In this document: piece after piece, positions 9,705 to 15,760 of the stretch
Numbering within the stretch: position 1 is the stretch's first letter
Layout: every line of letters begins with the position of its first letter
Assembly (NCBI GenBank): GCA_003476445.1
Contig: DMUF01000013.1
Span: forward strand, 1,416-25,990
Direction of reading: 5' to 3'
Source: Gammaproteobacteria bacterium
GTDB lineage: Bacteria > Pseudomonadota > Gammaproteobacteria > Pseudomonadales > Azotimanducaceae
Length of the DNA stretch: 24,575 bases
The notes under the pieces: generated by a model
Databases searched by the model: none
Told to the model about the DNA's origin: nothing
Seen by the model: only the letters and a program-made list of their open reading frames with translations
Program-made: the position numbers and the translations under genes

Positions 9705-9734
9705 TTGCCCTGAGCTCGAGGTTCCTCGTATCGT
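9705..9734 (+). promoter_or_regulatory. Candidate sigma70 promoter for the flavin monooxygenase
   Basis: TTGCCC (9705-9710) and TATCGT (9729-9734) are 18 bases apart, about 40 bases before the monooxygenase start. A perfect CGAGG-TT-CCTCG inverted repeat (9717-9728) fills the end of the spacer. The large palindrome at 9734-9757 begins on the last base of the -10 box, the usual place for a repressor site. Confidence 0.4.
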
Positions 9735-9757
9735 GTGGTGAAACGCGTTTTACCACA
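9734..9757. promoter_or_regulatory. 24-bp palindromic operator candidate upstream of the monooxygenase
   Basis: The two half-sites TGTGGTGAAACG and CGTTTTACCACA are reverse complements at 11 of 12 positions. Outside one mismatched pair, a further three pairs (ATC/GAT) extend the symmetry to 9730-9761. The site ends 15 bases before the ATG at 9773 and overlaps the end of the candidate promoter. Its size and symmetry suit a dimeric TetR-, GntR- or LacI-type repressor. No regulator gene is present in this window, so the protein that binds it is unknown. Confidence 0.6.
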
Positions 9758-9772
9758 TGATGCGGGGGCAAT

Positions 9773-11563
9773 ATGACTGACCAGGCCAGCACACCGACGT
9801 TTGATGCGGAGGCGCTCCGCGCCAAATACCGCGAGGAGCGCGATAAGCGCTTGCGCTCGGAGGGCAACGCTCAGTACGTCGGGGTCACCGGCGAATTTGC
9901 GCACTTCCTCGAAGACCCCTACGTCAGTCCTGTCGTTCGCGAGCCGCGGCATGATGCGGTCGACGTGCTGGTCATCGGCGGCGGATTTGCTGCGCTCCTG
10001 ACCGGCGCACGGTTGCGCGAAGCGGGGTTCGAGGATATTCGCTTCGTTGAAAAGGGCGGTGACTTCGGAGGCACCTGGTACTGGAATCGTTACCCCGGCG
10101 CCGCGTGTGACACCGAGGCATACATCTACCTCCCGCTTCTCGAGGAAACGGGTTACGTGCCCTCCGAGAAGTACGCCAAGGCGCCAGAGATTCTGGCGCA
10201 CAGTCGGCGTATTGCCGAGCACTACGATCTCTATCGCGACGCGCTGTTCCAGACGCAGATCACCGAACTGCGCTGGCATGAGCAAGACGAACACTGGATC
10301 GTTTCAACGGATCGAGGTGACCGCTTCAGCGCGCGCTTCGTTTGCATGGCCAATGGTCCGCTTAACCGCCCGAAGCTGCCGGGCGTCCCCGGTATCGAGA
10401 CGTTTCGGGGCCACCGTTTTCACACCAGTCGATGGGACTACGACTACACGGGCGGTAACAGCTACGGCAACCTGCACAAGCTGTCAGACAAGCGCGTGGG
10501 CATCATTGGTACCGGGGCGACGGCCGTGCAGTGCGTGCCGCACGTAGGCGCGACAGCAGGGCATCTCTATGTCTTTCAGCGTACGCCCTCGTCCATCGAT
10601 GTCAGGGCCAATCGTCCAACAGATCCGGAATGGGTGAGTACACTCGAGCCTGGCTGGCAGCGTCGGCGTATGGAAAACTTTTCCACCCTCACCGGCGGCG
10701 GCTATGCCGAAGAAGACCTGGTGATGGATGGCTGGACCGAAATCATTGGCAAGCTCCTGCGCGGCCGCGGTCTTGCGAATCAGGACATGGCGGGGGTAAT
10801 GCGCACCCTCGAACTCGCGGATTTCGAGAAGATGGAGCAGATCCGCGCTCGGGCGCAGGCGATCGTTGACGACCCGGATACGGCAGAAGCGCTCAAACCC
10901 TACTACCGTCAGTTCTGCAAACGCCCGTGTTTTCACGACGAATATCTGCAGACCTACAATCGTCCCAACGTGAGTCTCGTGCACACCGATGGTAAAGGTA
11001 TCGAGCGCATCACGGAGCGTGGCATTGTGGCGAACGGCGTCGAGTACGAACTCGATTGCATTATCTTCGCCAGCGGCTTCGAGGTGGGCACGCCACTGGA
11101 ACAGCGCGCGGGCTACGAGGTCTACGGCGAAAATGGGCTCGCGCTCAGCGCGAAGTGGAAGGAAGGCGTGTCGACACTCTACGGCATGCAGACCGCTGGA
11201 TTTCCCAACTGCTTCATCATTGCCCTCTCTCAGGTAGGTGGCAGTGCCAACATCCCTCACGTGCTCGATGTGCAGAGCAGGCATATCGCCGACATCATGA
11301 CCCACGCGCGTGCGATCCAGTCGAAGCGATTTGACTGCACGCCCGAGGGCGAAGCCGCCTGGGTGCAGCAGGTCGTCGATGCATCGGTGATGAGCGTGCA
11401 GTTTCTCGAGGCCTGCACGCCCGGTTACTACAACAATGAAGGGCAGCCGAACGGACCCATGATCCGACGCAACGGCGCCTACGCGCCTGGGATCATGGCG
11501 TTTTCACGTGTGGTTGAGGCCTGGCGCGCCGAGGGCAGCTACACCGGCGTCAAGTTCGACTGA
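9773..11563 (+). CDS. Baeyer-Villiger-type flavin-containing monooxygenase
   Basis: This 596-residue class B flavoprotein monooxygenase would use FAD, NADPH and oxygen to insert oxygen next to a ketone or onto a heteroatom. The FAD Rossmann motif is GGGFAA (residues 69-74), with Ala in place of the last Gly. EKGGDFGGTWYWNRYPGAACD is the usual FAD-side signature. The Baeyer-Villiger fingerprint FxGxxxHTxxW is complete: Phe211, Gly213, His217, Thr218, Trp221. The NADP-binding Rossmann motif is GTGATA (246-251). The 60-residue leader before the first Rossmann fold and the total length match the long cyclohexanone- or phenylacetone-monooxygenase-like group. A palindromic operator precedes the gene, suggesting induction by substrate. 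It converges with the thioesterase gene, leaving 23 bases. The substrate is unknown. Confidence 0.9.
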   Translation: MTDQASTPTFDAEALRAKYREERDKRLRSEGNAQYVGVTGEFAHFLEDPYVSPVVREPRHDAVDVLVIGGGFAALLTGARLREAGFEDIRFVEKGGDFGGTWYWNRYPGAACDTEAYIYLPLLEETGYVPSEKYAKAPEILAHSRRIAEHYDLYRDALFQTQITELRWHEQDEHWIVSTDRGDRFSARFVCMANGPLNRPKLPGVPGIETFRGHRFHTSRWDYDYTGGNSYGNLHKLSDKRVGIIGTGATAVQCVPHVGATAGHLYVFQRTPSSIDVRANRPTDPEWVSTLEPGWQRRRMENFSTLTGGGYAEEDLVMDGWTEIIGKLLRGRGLANQDMAGVMRTLELADFEKMEQIRARAQAIVDDPDTAEALKPYYRQFCKRPCFHDEYLQTYNRPNVSLVHTDGKGIERITERGIVANGVEYELDCIIFASGFEVGTPLEQRAGYEVYGENGLALSAKWKEGVSTLYGMQTAGFPNCFIIALSQVGGSANIPHVLDVQSRHIADIMTHARAIQSKRFDCTPEGEAAWVQQVVDASVMSVQFLEACTPGYYNNEGQPNGPMIRRNGAYAPGIMAFSRVVEAWRAEGSYTGVKFD

Positions 11564-11586
11564 CCCTGCGAAGCGCAACACCTCAT

Positions 11587-12537
11587 TCAGGCATACTCGG
11601 GCAGGTAGTGGCGCTCGAGTGTTGCCCGGATGGACGGTGGAACTGGAATGGCACGGCGGGCATCGAGATCCATGGCGATGCCCACCGCGTCGTGAATGCT
11701 CAAAAGCTCACCGGTGTTCGCGACAAAAGCCCAGCGTCGCGAGCGTCGCGATTTCTCGGCGATGCCGATATCAGCACCGAGCCAGACCACCTCGTCGCCC
11801 AATCGCGGTCGGGCAAACTCCCGGTTACGGGTCTCGAGCATGGCCCATCCAAACCTGTGGCCGTCGTCCGTGCGCAGCACGGGCGGTCCGAATGCCTTTG
11901 GATCGGTGACGCTGACCTCGCGGCGGAACAGAACGAACATGATGTCGAGATCGTCGCGCAGGAATCCGCTTGCGTCGCAGTCCTCAGCTTCGATCCGACC
12001 GCTGCGCCGCCCGGTCATGCCAATCTCGGTGGAGGGTTCGATCCGCGTCATCAGGTCTGCGAGCGCGACATCGGTGCGCGGCAGATCGAGATTGAGCGAG
12101 CGGGGTTTGCCATGGTCGGGTATGGAGATCACGCGCGCAGGGTCCGGATGGCGCGTGTCGAACGGAAAGCGTCCTGTGGATTGGCTCGCGGGGTTACTGA
12201 TGAGCGTGCCCGTGACAAAGGTTGCAGCAATCTGATCACGGGCCTCGTTCCGGATTTCAAAGTAGCAGCGGGCTGTCGCGTCGCTGCTGGCGAGCAGACC
12301 GCCGTAGACCGAGAGTTCCGCGCCTTCGAATTGTTCGCGCTGAAACCGGCAATAGGTGTCGACACGGCGCAGCGCGGCTGTCGCTGCGACCTCATTTCCG
12401 CCAAGCCCGGTAACGCCGAGAGATGCAAGAAGCGCCTGATTCGCGCGATCGACGCGCGCCAGGTAGTAACGGACATTCAGATGTCCGAGCGAGTCAATTT
12501 CTTCGGGCAATACGCGAGAGATATCCAGACGCTGCAT
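11587..12537 (-). CDS. Double-hotdog acyl-CoA thioesterase-like protein
   Basis: This 316-residue protein has two tandem hotdog-like halves. The first begins at residue 11 with PEEIDSLGHLNVRYYL, close to the 4-hydroxybenzoyl-CoA thioesterase pattern in which an acidic residue (here Asp15) precedes GH-N. The second begins near residue 180 with GRIEAEDCDASGFLRDD, where a similar acidic motif recurs. Enzymes of this family hydrolyse acyl-CoA thioesters in the cytoplasm, but many fused members have no known substrate. The ATG at 12537 has only a poor ribosome site. The cytochrome gene ends 87 bases upstream on the same strand, so the thioesterase could be the last gene of the amine-dehydrogenase operon or an independent unit. 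No terminator is visible in that gap. Confidence 0.75.
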   Translation of the reverse strand: MQRLDISRVLPEEIDSLGHLNVRYYLARVDRANQALLASLGVTGLGGNEVAATAALRRVDTYCRFQREQFEGAELSVYGGLLASSDATARCYFEIRNEARDQIAATFVTGTLISNPASQSTGRFPFDTRHPDPARVISIPDHGKPRSLNLDLPRTDVALADLMTRIEPSTEIGMTGRRSGRIEAEDCDASGFLRDDLDIMFVLFRREVSVTDPKAFGPPVLRTDDGHRFGWAMLETRNREFARPRLGDEVVWLGADIGIAEKSRRSRRWAFVANTGELLSIHDAVGIAMDLDARRAIPVPPSIRATLERHYLPEYA

Positions 12538-12624
12538 GGTTCACTGTTCCACTGAAAGTTGGTCGAGAGGCGAATTCGAGCAAAGGCTGATCGGGTTGAA
12601 CGCTCGTTGTGTTGGAGGCTCGTA

Positions 12625-13158
12625 TCAGTAAAGCGTGGCTTTGCTTGCCGGTGTTGCGTCAGCGTTGGAGGCAGCGACTTCTTGGGCAGGCAGCTGTGCC
12701 CAGAGTTTTGCGCGCCAGGCATCGATATCCACGGGCTTGGCTGCCCGTGCCTGAGCAACCTCCGTTGCCGTGAATCGCTCCCATCGGGCGGGCAAGGAGC
12801 GCCCGGCAAACTGCTCGATGACCCAGTTCATGACCGAAGCCAGTTCGTCGTCCTTGAGCGGGGCATTGCGTGCGCCGGGAATGTGCAGCAGGTAGTCGCG
12901 GCCACCGGGCAGATCAAGGTAGTAACCCACGCGATCGCGCAGCGCGGGAATGCCCATGGCCGTGCCCGCGCCTTCAGGCTGATGGCAGCCCATGCAGTGC
13001 AGCAGATAGTTGGTGCGCGGGTCGGCCTGCGCCTGCAGCATCGGCGCGAGAATCATTAACAGCAGGACCCACGCGGAGCGGGTCCCCCGCGGCGAACGAA
13101 TGACGCGCGCGCGCACGGAAATTCCATTTGGCCTGCAAGAGCGAGCGGTACAGGTCAT
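12625..13158 (-). CDS. Periplasmic c-type cytochrome, likely electron acceptor of the amine dehydrogenase
   Basis: This is a 177-residue protein if the ATG at 13158 is used; that codon lies one base after the stop of the dehydrogenase small subunit, which implies translational coupling. A GTG at 13116 would remove 14 residues and leave a more ordinary signal peptide; I cannot decide between them. A hydrophobic export segment (SAWVLLLMILAPMLQAQA) precedes a single heme-attachment motif CMGCH (Cys55, Cys58, His59 from the ATG). A possible methionine ligand lies in LASVMNWVIEQF. The tail after about residue 125 is Ala-rich. In aromatic amine and methylamine dehydrogenase systems, electrons pass to azurin or amicyanin and then to cytochrome c. 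No cupredoxin gene is present here, so this cytochrome may accept electrons directly. That role is inferred from gene order. Confidence 0.85.
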   Translation of the reverse strand: MTCTARSCRPNGISVRARVIRSPRGTRSAWVLLLMILAPMLQAQADPRTNYLLHCMGCHQPEGAGTAMGIPALRDRVGYYLDLPGGRDYLLHIPGARNAPLKDDELASVMNWVIEQFAGRSLPARWERFTATEVAQARAAKPVDIDAWRAKLWAQLPAQEVAASNADATPASKATLY

Positions 13159-13159
13159 A

Positions 13160-13681
13160 TCAGCCGGCTGAACCGACGCCGATGACCACGGCGAGCGAGC
13201 AATGGTAGGCGTTTGATGTGTTCGCAAGACACCAGTTGATGTCGTTGCTCTTCGCGGGCTGGTAGATCGGCCGGTCGCCCTCGTTGCGATTACAGGTACA
13301 ACGGTTGCAGGAGCTTTTGCCACAGCAGTCGTTGTAGGAAATGATGTAGTCGCGGCCGTCCCCGGGATTGTGGCAAGTGCCGATCCACGTCACCGGGGAT
13401 ATCTCGGTGCCCGGCGGACAGCTCGACGCGGTGCCGCCGCAGCATGAACAGAGAAAACCGTCGATCGCGCAGTAGCGCCAGTAGTCGCATTGGCTGGGAT
13501 CACCGGGGTCCTGCGCAACATCGAGCGGTGTGCTCGCGCCGTAGGCGCGGGCCACCGGCAGCAGAGGAGCCGCAGCGACGCCAGCAAGCCCCAGCCCCGC
13601 TCGCGCGAGGAAACTGCGCCGGGAGGTACGGGCTGCGATCTGCCGCGTCAGTCGCGTCACCTGCTGATCGAACCAGTTCAT
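13160..13681 (-). CDS. aauA: TTQ amine dehydrogenase small (beta) subunit, aromatic amine dehydrogenase type
   Basis: This 173-residue protein is the catalytic subunit of a quinoprotein that oxidatively deaminates primary amines to aldehydes in the periplasm. A twin-arginine leader is visible: TSRRSFLARAGLG followed by a hydrophobic run to VARA (residue 46). The two tryptophans that form tryptophan tryptophylquinone are Trp99 (SPVTWIGTC) and Trp150 (NDINWCLAN). Asp74 (CAIDGF) and the catalytic-base aspartate Asp118 (YNDCCGK) are present. The Trp-Asp and Trp-Trp spacings (19 and 51) equal those of known TTQ enzymes. There are 14 cysteines, and the segments FLCSCCGG and GTCHNP-DG match aromatic amine dehydrogenase rather than methylamine dehydrogenase. 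The residue matching a conserved active-site Thr is Ser162. GAGGAG sits 7 bases before ATG 13681, and the large-subunit gene ends 46 bases upstream. The symbol follows the Alcaligenes aromatic amine dehydrogenase; the substrate is unproven. Confidence 0.92.
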   Translation of the reverse strand: MNWFDQQVTRLTRQIAARTSRRSFLARAGLGLAGVAAAPLLPVARAYGASTPLDVAQDPGDPSQCDYWRYCAIDGFLCSCCGGTASSCPPGTEISPVTWIGTCHNPGDGRDYIISYNDCCGKSSCNRCTCNRNEGDRPIYQPAKSNDINWCLANTSNAYHCSLAVVIGVGSAG

Positions 13682-13727
13682 AGGGCTGCTCCTCGGTACA
13701 TGGTGTGCGAGTACCTGTTTGAACGCG

Positions 13728-14894
13728 TCAGGGAACCTGGACGAACGTTGGCGTGATCGGGGGGCCTTCGATCGTACGCAGGTGCGCGCCGGTGGTCGCG
13801 TCGTAAACAAAAACAGCGGGAATGCCCATGTTCGTCGCGTAGAGCCGCGGCGATGCATCCCGTGAAACAGCAATGATCCCGGCATCGGCCACGAGCTTGA
13901 TCGTACGTACGAGGCGCGTCTCGTCGATGTTGTAGACGCGCACTTCCTTGCCCGGATTCTTGTGCGCGTCGGGGCCATCCTGGTTCACGATGACGAAGAG
14001 CTCCCGCGTGCCCTCGTGCACGGCGGCGAAGCCGAGGCCGCCAACGCGGTAGCCCTGCTCCAGTTCGTCTTTGGTCAGGAGAGACCACGGTGTGCCGGGT
14101 ACGGGGGCAAGCGCGGACACGTCGACCGGATGGACCTGGCCCGCGAAGGAGATGAAGTACCAACGATTATCGAGCCGAATCGCTTTTTCCGTGATCGGGT
14201 CGGCTTCGGGGTCGAAGAAGCGTGGGCTTCGGGACCGCTCTGCAAGCGCACCATTGTCATCGATGCGGACGTTCTGCAGGGTGCCGTCCGAGCACAGCGC
14301 AGCGAATGATCGCGTGCCCGTGGGATAGATCATCGCACAGCCCGCTGTTTCGACCTCGGACGCAAAGGCCATGGTCTCGGTGTTGACGACGCTGACAGAG
14401 TTCGCGGGTGTCATGTTCGAAACGTAGACGAAGCGCCCGTCATCACTCCTTCCGCTGTAGGCGCGATGGGGTAAGCCGCTCGCTCTGCGCGGAGGGATCA
14501 CCGCTTCGCCTTTCACCGACAGGGTGCGGGTGTCGTAGAACGTCACCGTGTCTGTGCGCTCGCCGCGAGTACCACGGGAGTAGTAGGTTTCCGGCGAGTA
14601 GATCGTGCCGAAGTCGGGGGCTGTTTCGACGACATTGCGCCAAGCCCCCGTGGACAACATGCCGAGCATGCGGCCGCTGTCCGCGTCGAAGAGATAGACC
14701 TTGCTGTCCATCGTTCCGGGGCCGTTGAAGTCGTTTACCAGAAACCAGTGTGGAGAAAGCTCAGGCAGTGTCTCCACGCGCGGCTGCTCATTGGGCAGCG
14801 CCGGCGTGTCGGCGACGGCCGGGGCGGTGCTCACGATCAGGCCCAGAGCGCAGACCAGGGGCATCAGCCTGCGAGCAGTGGCTGCAAGTGGCAT
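13728..14894 (-). CDS. aauB: TTQ amine dehydrogenase large (alpha) subunit, aromatic amine dehydrogenase type
   Basis: This 388-residue protein matches the seven-bladed beta-propeller large subunit of aromatic amine or methylamine dehydrogenase, the scaffold around the TTQ subunit in an alpha2beta2 enzyme. A Sec-type signal peptide (residues 1-28, cleavage near AVA) precedes repeated blade motifs such as KVYLFDADSGRMLGML, TVTFYDTRTLSVKGEA, VSVVNTETMAFA, VRVYNIDETRLVRTI and VFVYDATTGAHLRTI. HWFLVND and GAWRNVVETAPDFGTIYSPETYYSR are characteristic of the family. AGGAGA lies 7 bases upstream of ATG 14894, giving strong initiation. The gene is first of the three coupled dehydrogenase genes. It lies 86 bases after the carbonic anhydrase gene on the same strand, so it probably has its own promoter in that gap, although I cannot point to clear -35 and -10 boxes. 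The small subunit's identity supports the call. Confidence 0.92.
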   Translation of the reverse strand: MPLAATARRLMPLVCALGLIVSTAPAVADTPALPNEQPRVETLPELSPHWFLVNDFNGPGTMDSKVYLFDADSGRMLGMLSTGAWRNVVETAPDFGTIYSPETYYSRGTRGERTDTVTFYDTRTLSVKGEAVIPPRRASGLPHRAYSGRSDDGRFVYVSNMTPANSVSVVNTETMAFASEVETAGCAMIYPTGTRSFAALCSDGTLQNVRIDDNGALAERSRSPRFFDPEADPITEKAIRLDNRWYFISFAGQVHPVDVSALAPVPGTPWSLLTKDELEQGYRVGGLGFAAVHEGTRELFVIVNQDGPDAHKNPGKEVRVYNIDETRLVRTIKLVADAGIIAVSRDASPRLYATNMGIPAVFVYDATTGAHLRTIEGPPITPTFVQVP

Positions 14895-14980
14895 GGGTGT
14901 TCTCCTGATGAACAGTGCCCGGACCGCCAGTTCTGGAGCGTCGCCCGGGCGCCTTCGCCTTAGTCTTGCATTGACGCCTG

Positions 14981-15616
14981 CTAGGCGGAAGTGGTCTTGG
15001 GAATGCCTTCGAAGAACTCGACGCGTCCGCTTTCGAGCGAGTACTCCGCGCCCACCACGAGCAGTCGCGACTCGGCGATGAACTGTTCGATGATCGGTGA
15101 CCCGTGTCGCAGCTGGTTGACGGATGCGCGGACGTTCGCCCGAACCGATTGCTGCACCAGCTGGTCATGATCGTGGCGCAGGTCGGTCGCCAGCAGGGTT
15201 TCCACCGACGGTCGCACGCGATCTACGATGGACATCAGATTGCGCGACTGCCCGGCTGCCGGTGCGCGCAGTTCCTCGATGGTCGCGAGGATCGCGCCGC
15301 ACTGTGAATGTCCCAGCACCACGACGAGCGGGGTGCCATAGCGTGTCACCGCGAACTCGACGCTGCCGATTTGCGAAGGGGCGACGATATTGCCCGCGAC
15401 CCGGATGACGAACAGGTCGCCAAGCCCTTGATCGAAGACCAGCTCGGCGGGAACCCGGGAGTCGGAGCAGCCGAGGATGATCGCAAACGGCGCCTGACCG
15501 GTGGAGAGATTCCCCCGACGGGTATGGCTCAGGAGCGAATCCAGGCTGCGCACGTCCGACGCAAAGCGGTCGTTCCCCTCGCGCAGGCGGTGCAGCGCCG
15601 CAGTAGCATCCAGCAT
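14981..15616 (-). CDS. Beta-class carbonic anhydrase
   Basis: This 211-residue zinc enzyme interconverts carbon dioxide and bicarbonate in the cytoplasm. The zinc ligands Cys50, His103 and Cys106 are in LGCSDSR and GHSQCG, and the catalytic Asp52-Arg54 pair is intact. RVAGNIV and GSVEFAV are also standard. The length is usual for bacterial beta enzymes. ATG 15616 has a good ribosome site (GGGAGGA, about 8 bases upstream). The frame stays open much further upstream only because it runs antisense under the FAD oxidoreductase gene. The gene is divergent from that oxidoreductase across a 144-base gap. Any connection to the downstream dehydrogenase operon is positional only. Confidence 0.95.
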   Translation of the reverse strand: MLDATAALHRLREGNDRFASDVRSLDSLLSHTRRGNLSTGQAPFAIILGCSDSRVPAELVFDQGLGDLFVIRVAGNIVAPSQIGSVEFAVTRYGTPLVVVLGHSQCGAILATIEELRAPAAGQSRNLMSIVDRVRPSVETLLATDLRHDHDQLVQQSVRANVRASVNQLRHGSPIIEQFIAESRLLVVGAEYSLESGRVEFFEGIPKTTSA

Positions 15617-15667
15617 GGTTTTATCCTCCCGTAACCGGGGAAGGGTAGCGGATTTGGACCTGCGGAT

Positions 15668-15680
15668 AAAACGGCGTTTT
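15668..15680. promoter_or_regulatory. 13-bp palindrome in the divergent promoter region
   Basis: AAAACG-G-CGTTTT is a perfect inverted repeat around one central base, between the divergent carbonic anhydrase and FAD oxidoreductase genes. Its half-site AAACG also forms the centre of the operator candidate at 9734-9757. It lies about 20 bases upstream of the candidate promoter at 15701. A regulator-binding role is inference. Confidence 0.3.
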
Positions 15681-15700
15681 GATTCGGGAAAATCGCGCAG

Positions 15701-15730
15701 TTGCCTGCCTCGGTGGGCGCGACCGATAAT
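15701..15730 (+). promoter_or_regulatory. Candidate sigma70 promoter for the FAD oxidoreductase
   Basis: TTGCCT (15701-15706) and GATAAT (15725-15730) are separated by 18 bases. Transcription would start near 15737, leaving a short leader before ATG 15761. This also argues against a translation start upstream of 15761. Confidence 0.5.
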
Positions 15731-15760
15731 TTCGTTTTCGGGATCACTAAGGACGTCAGC

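Noticed and set aside
11608..12555. 315-codon plus-strand frame opposite the thioesterase
   Set aside because: It is a mirror of the hotdog gene, whose motifs are clear on the minus strand. Its translation has no family features.
13159..13323. 55-residue N-terminal extension of the cytochrome frame
   Set aside because: It lies inside the well-supported TTQ small-subunit gene in another frame and has no homology-like features. The export signal begins later.
14942..14951. CGCCCGGGCG palindrome upstream of the dehydrogenase operon
   Set aside because: It is ten bases of pure G/C with no link to a recognisable promoter, so chance is a sufficient explanation.
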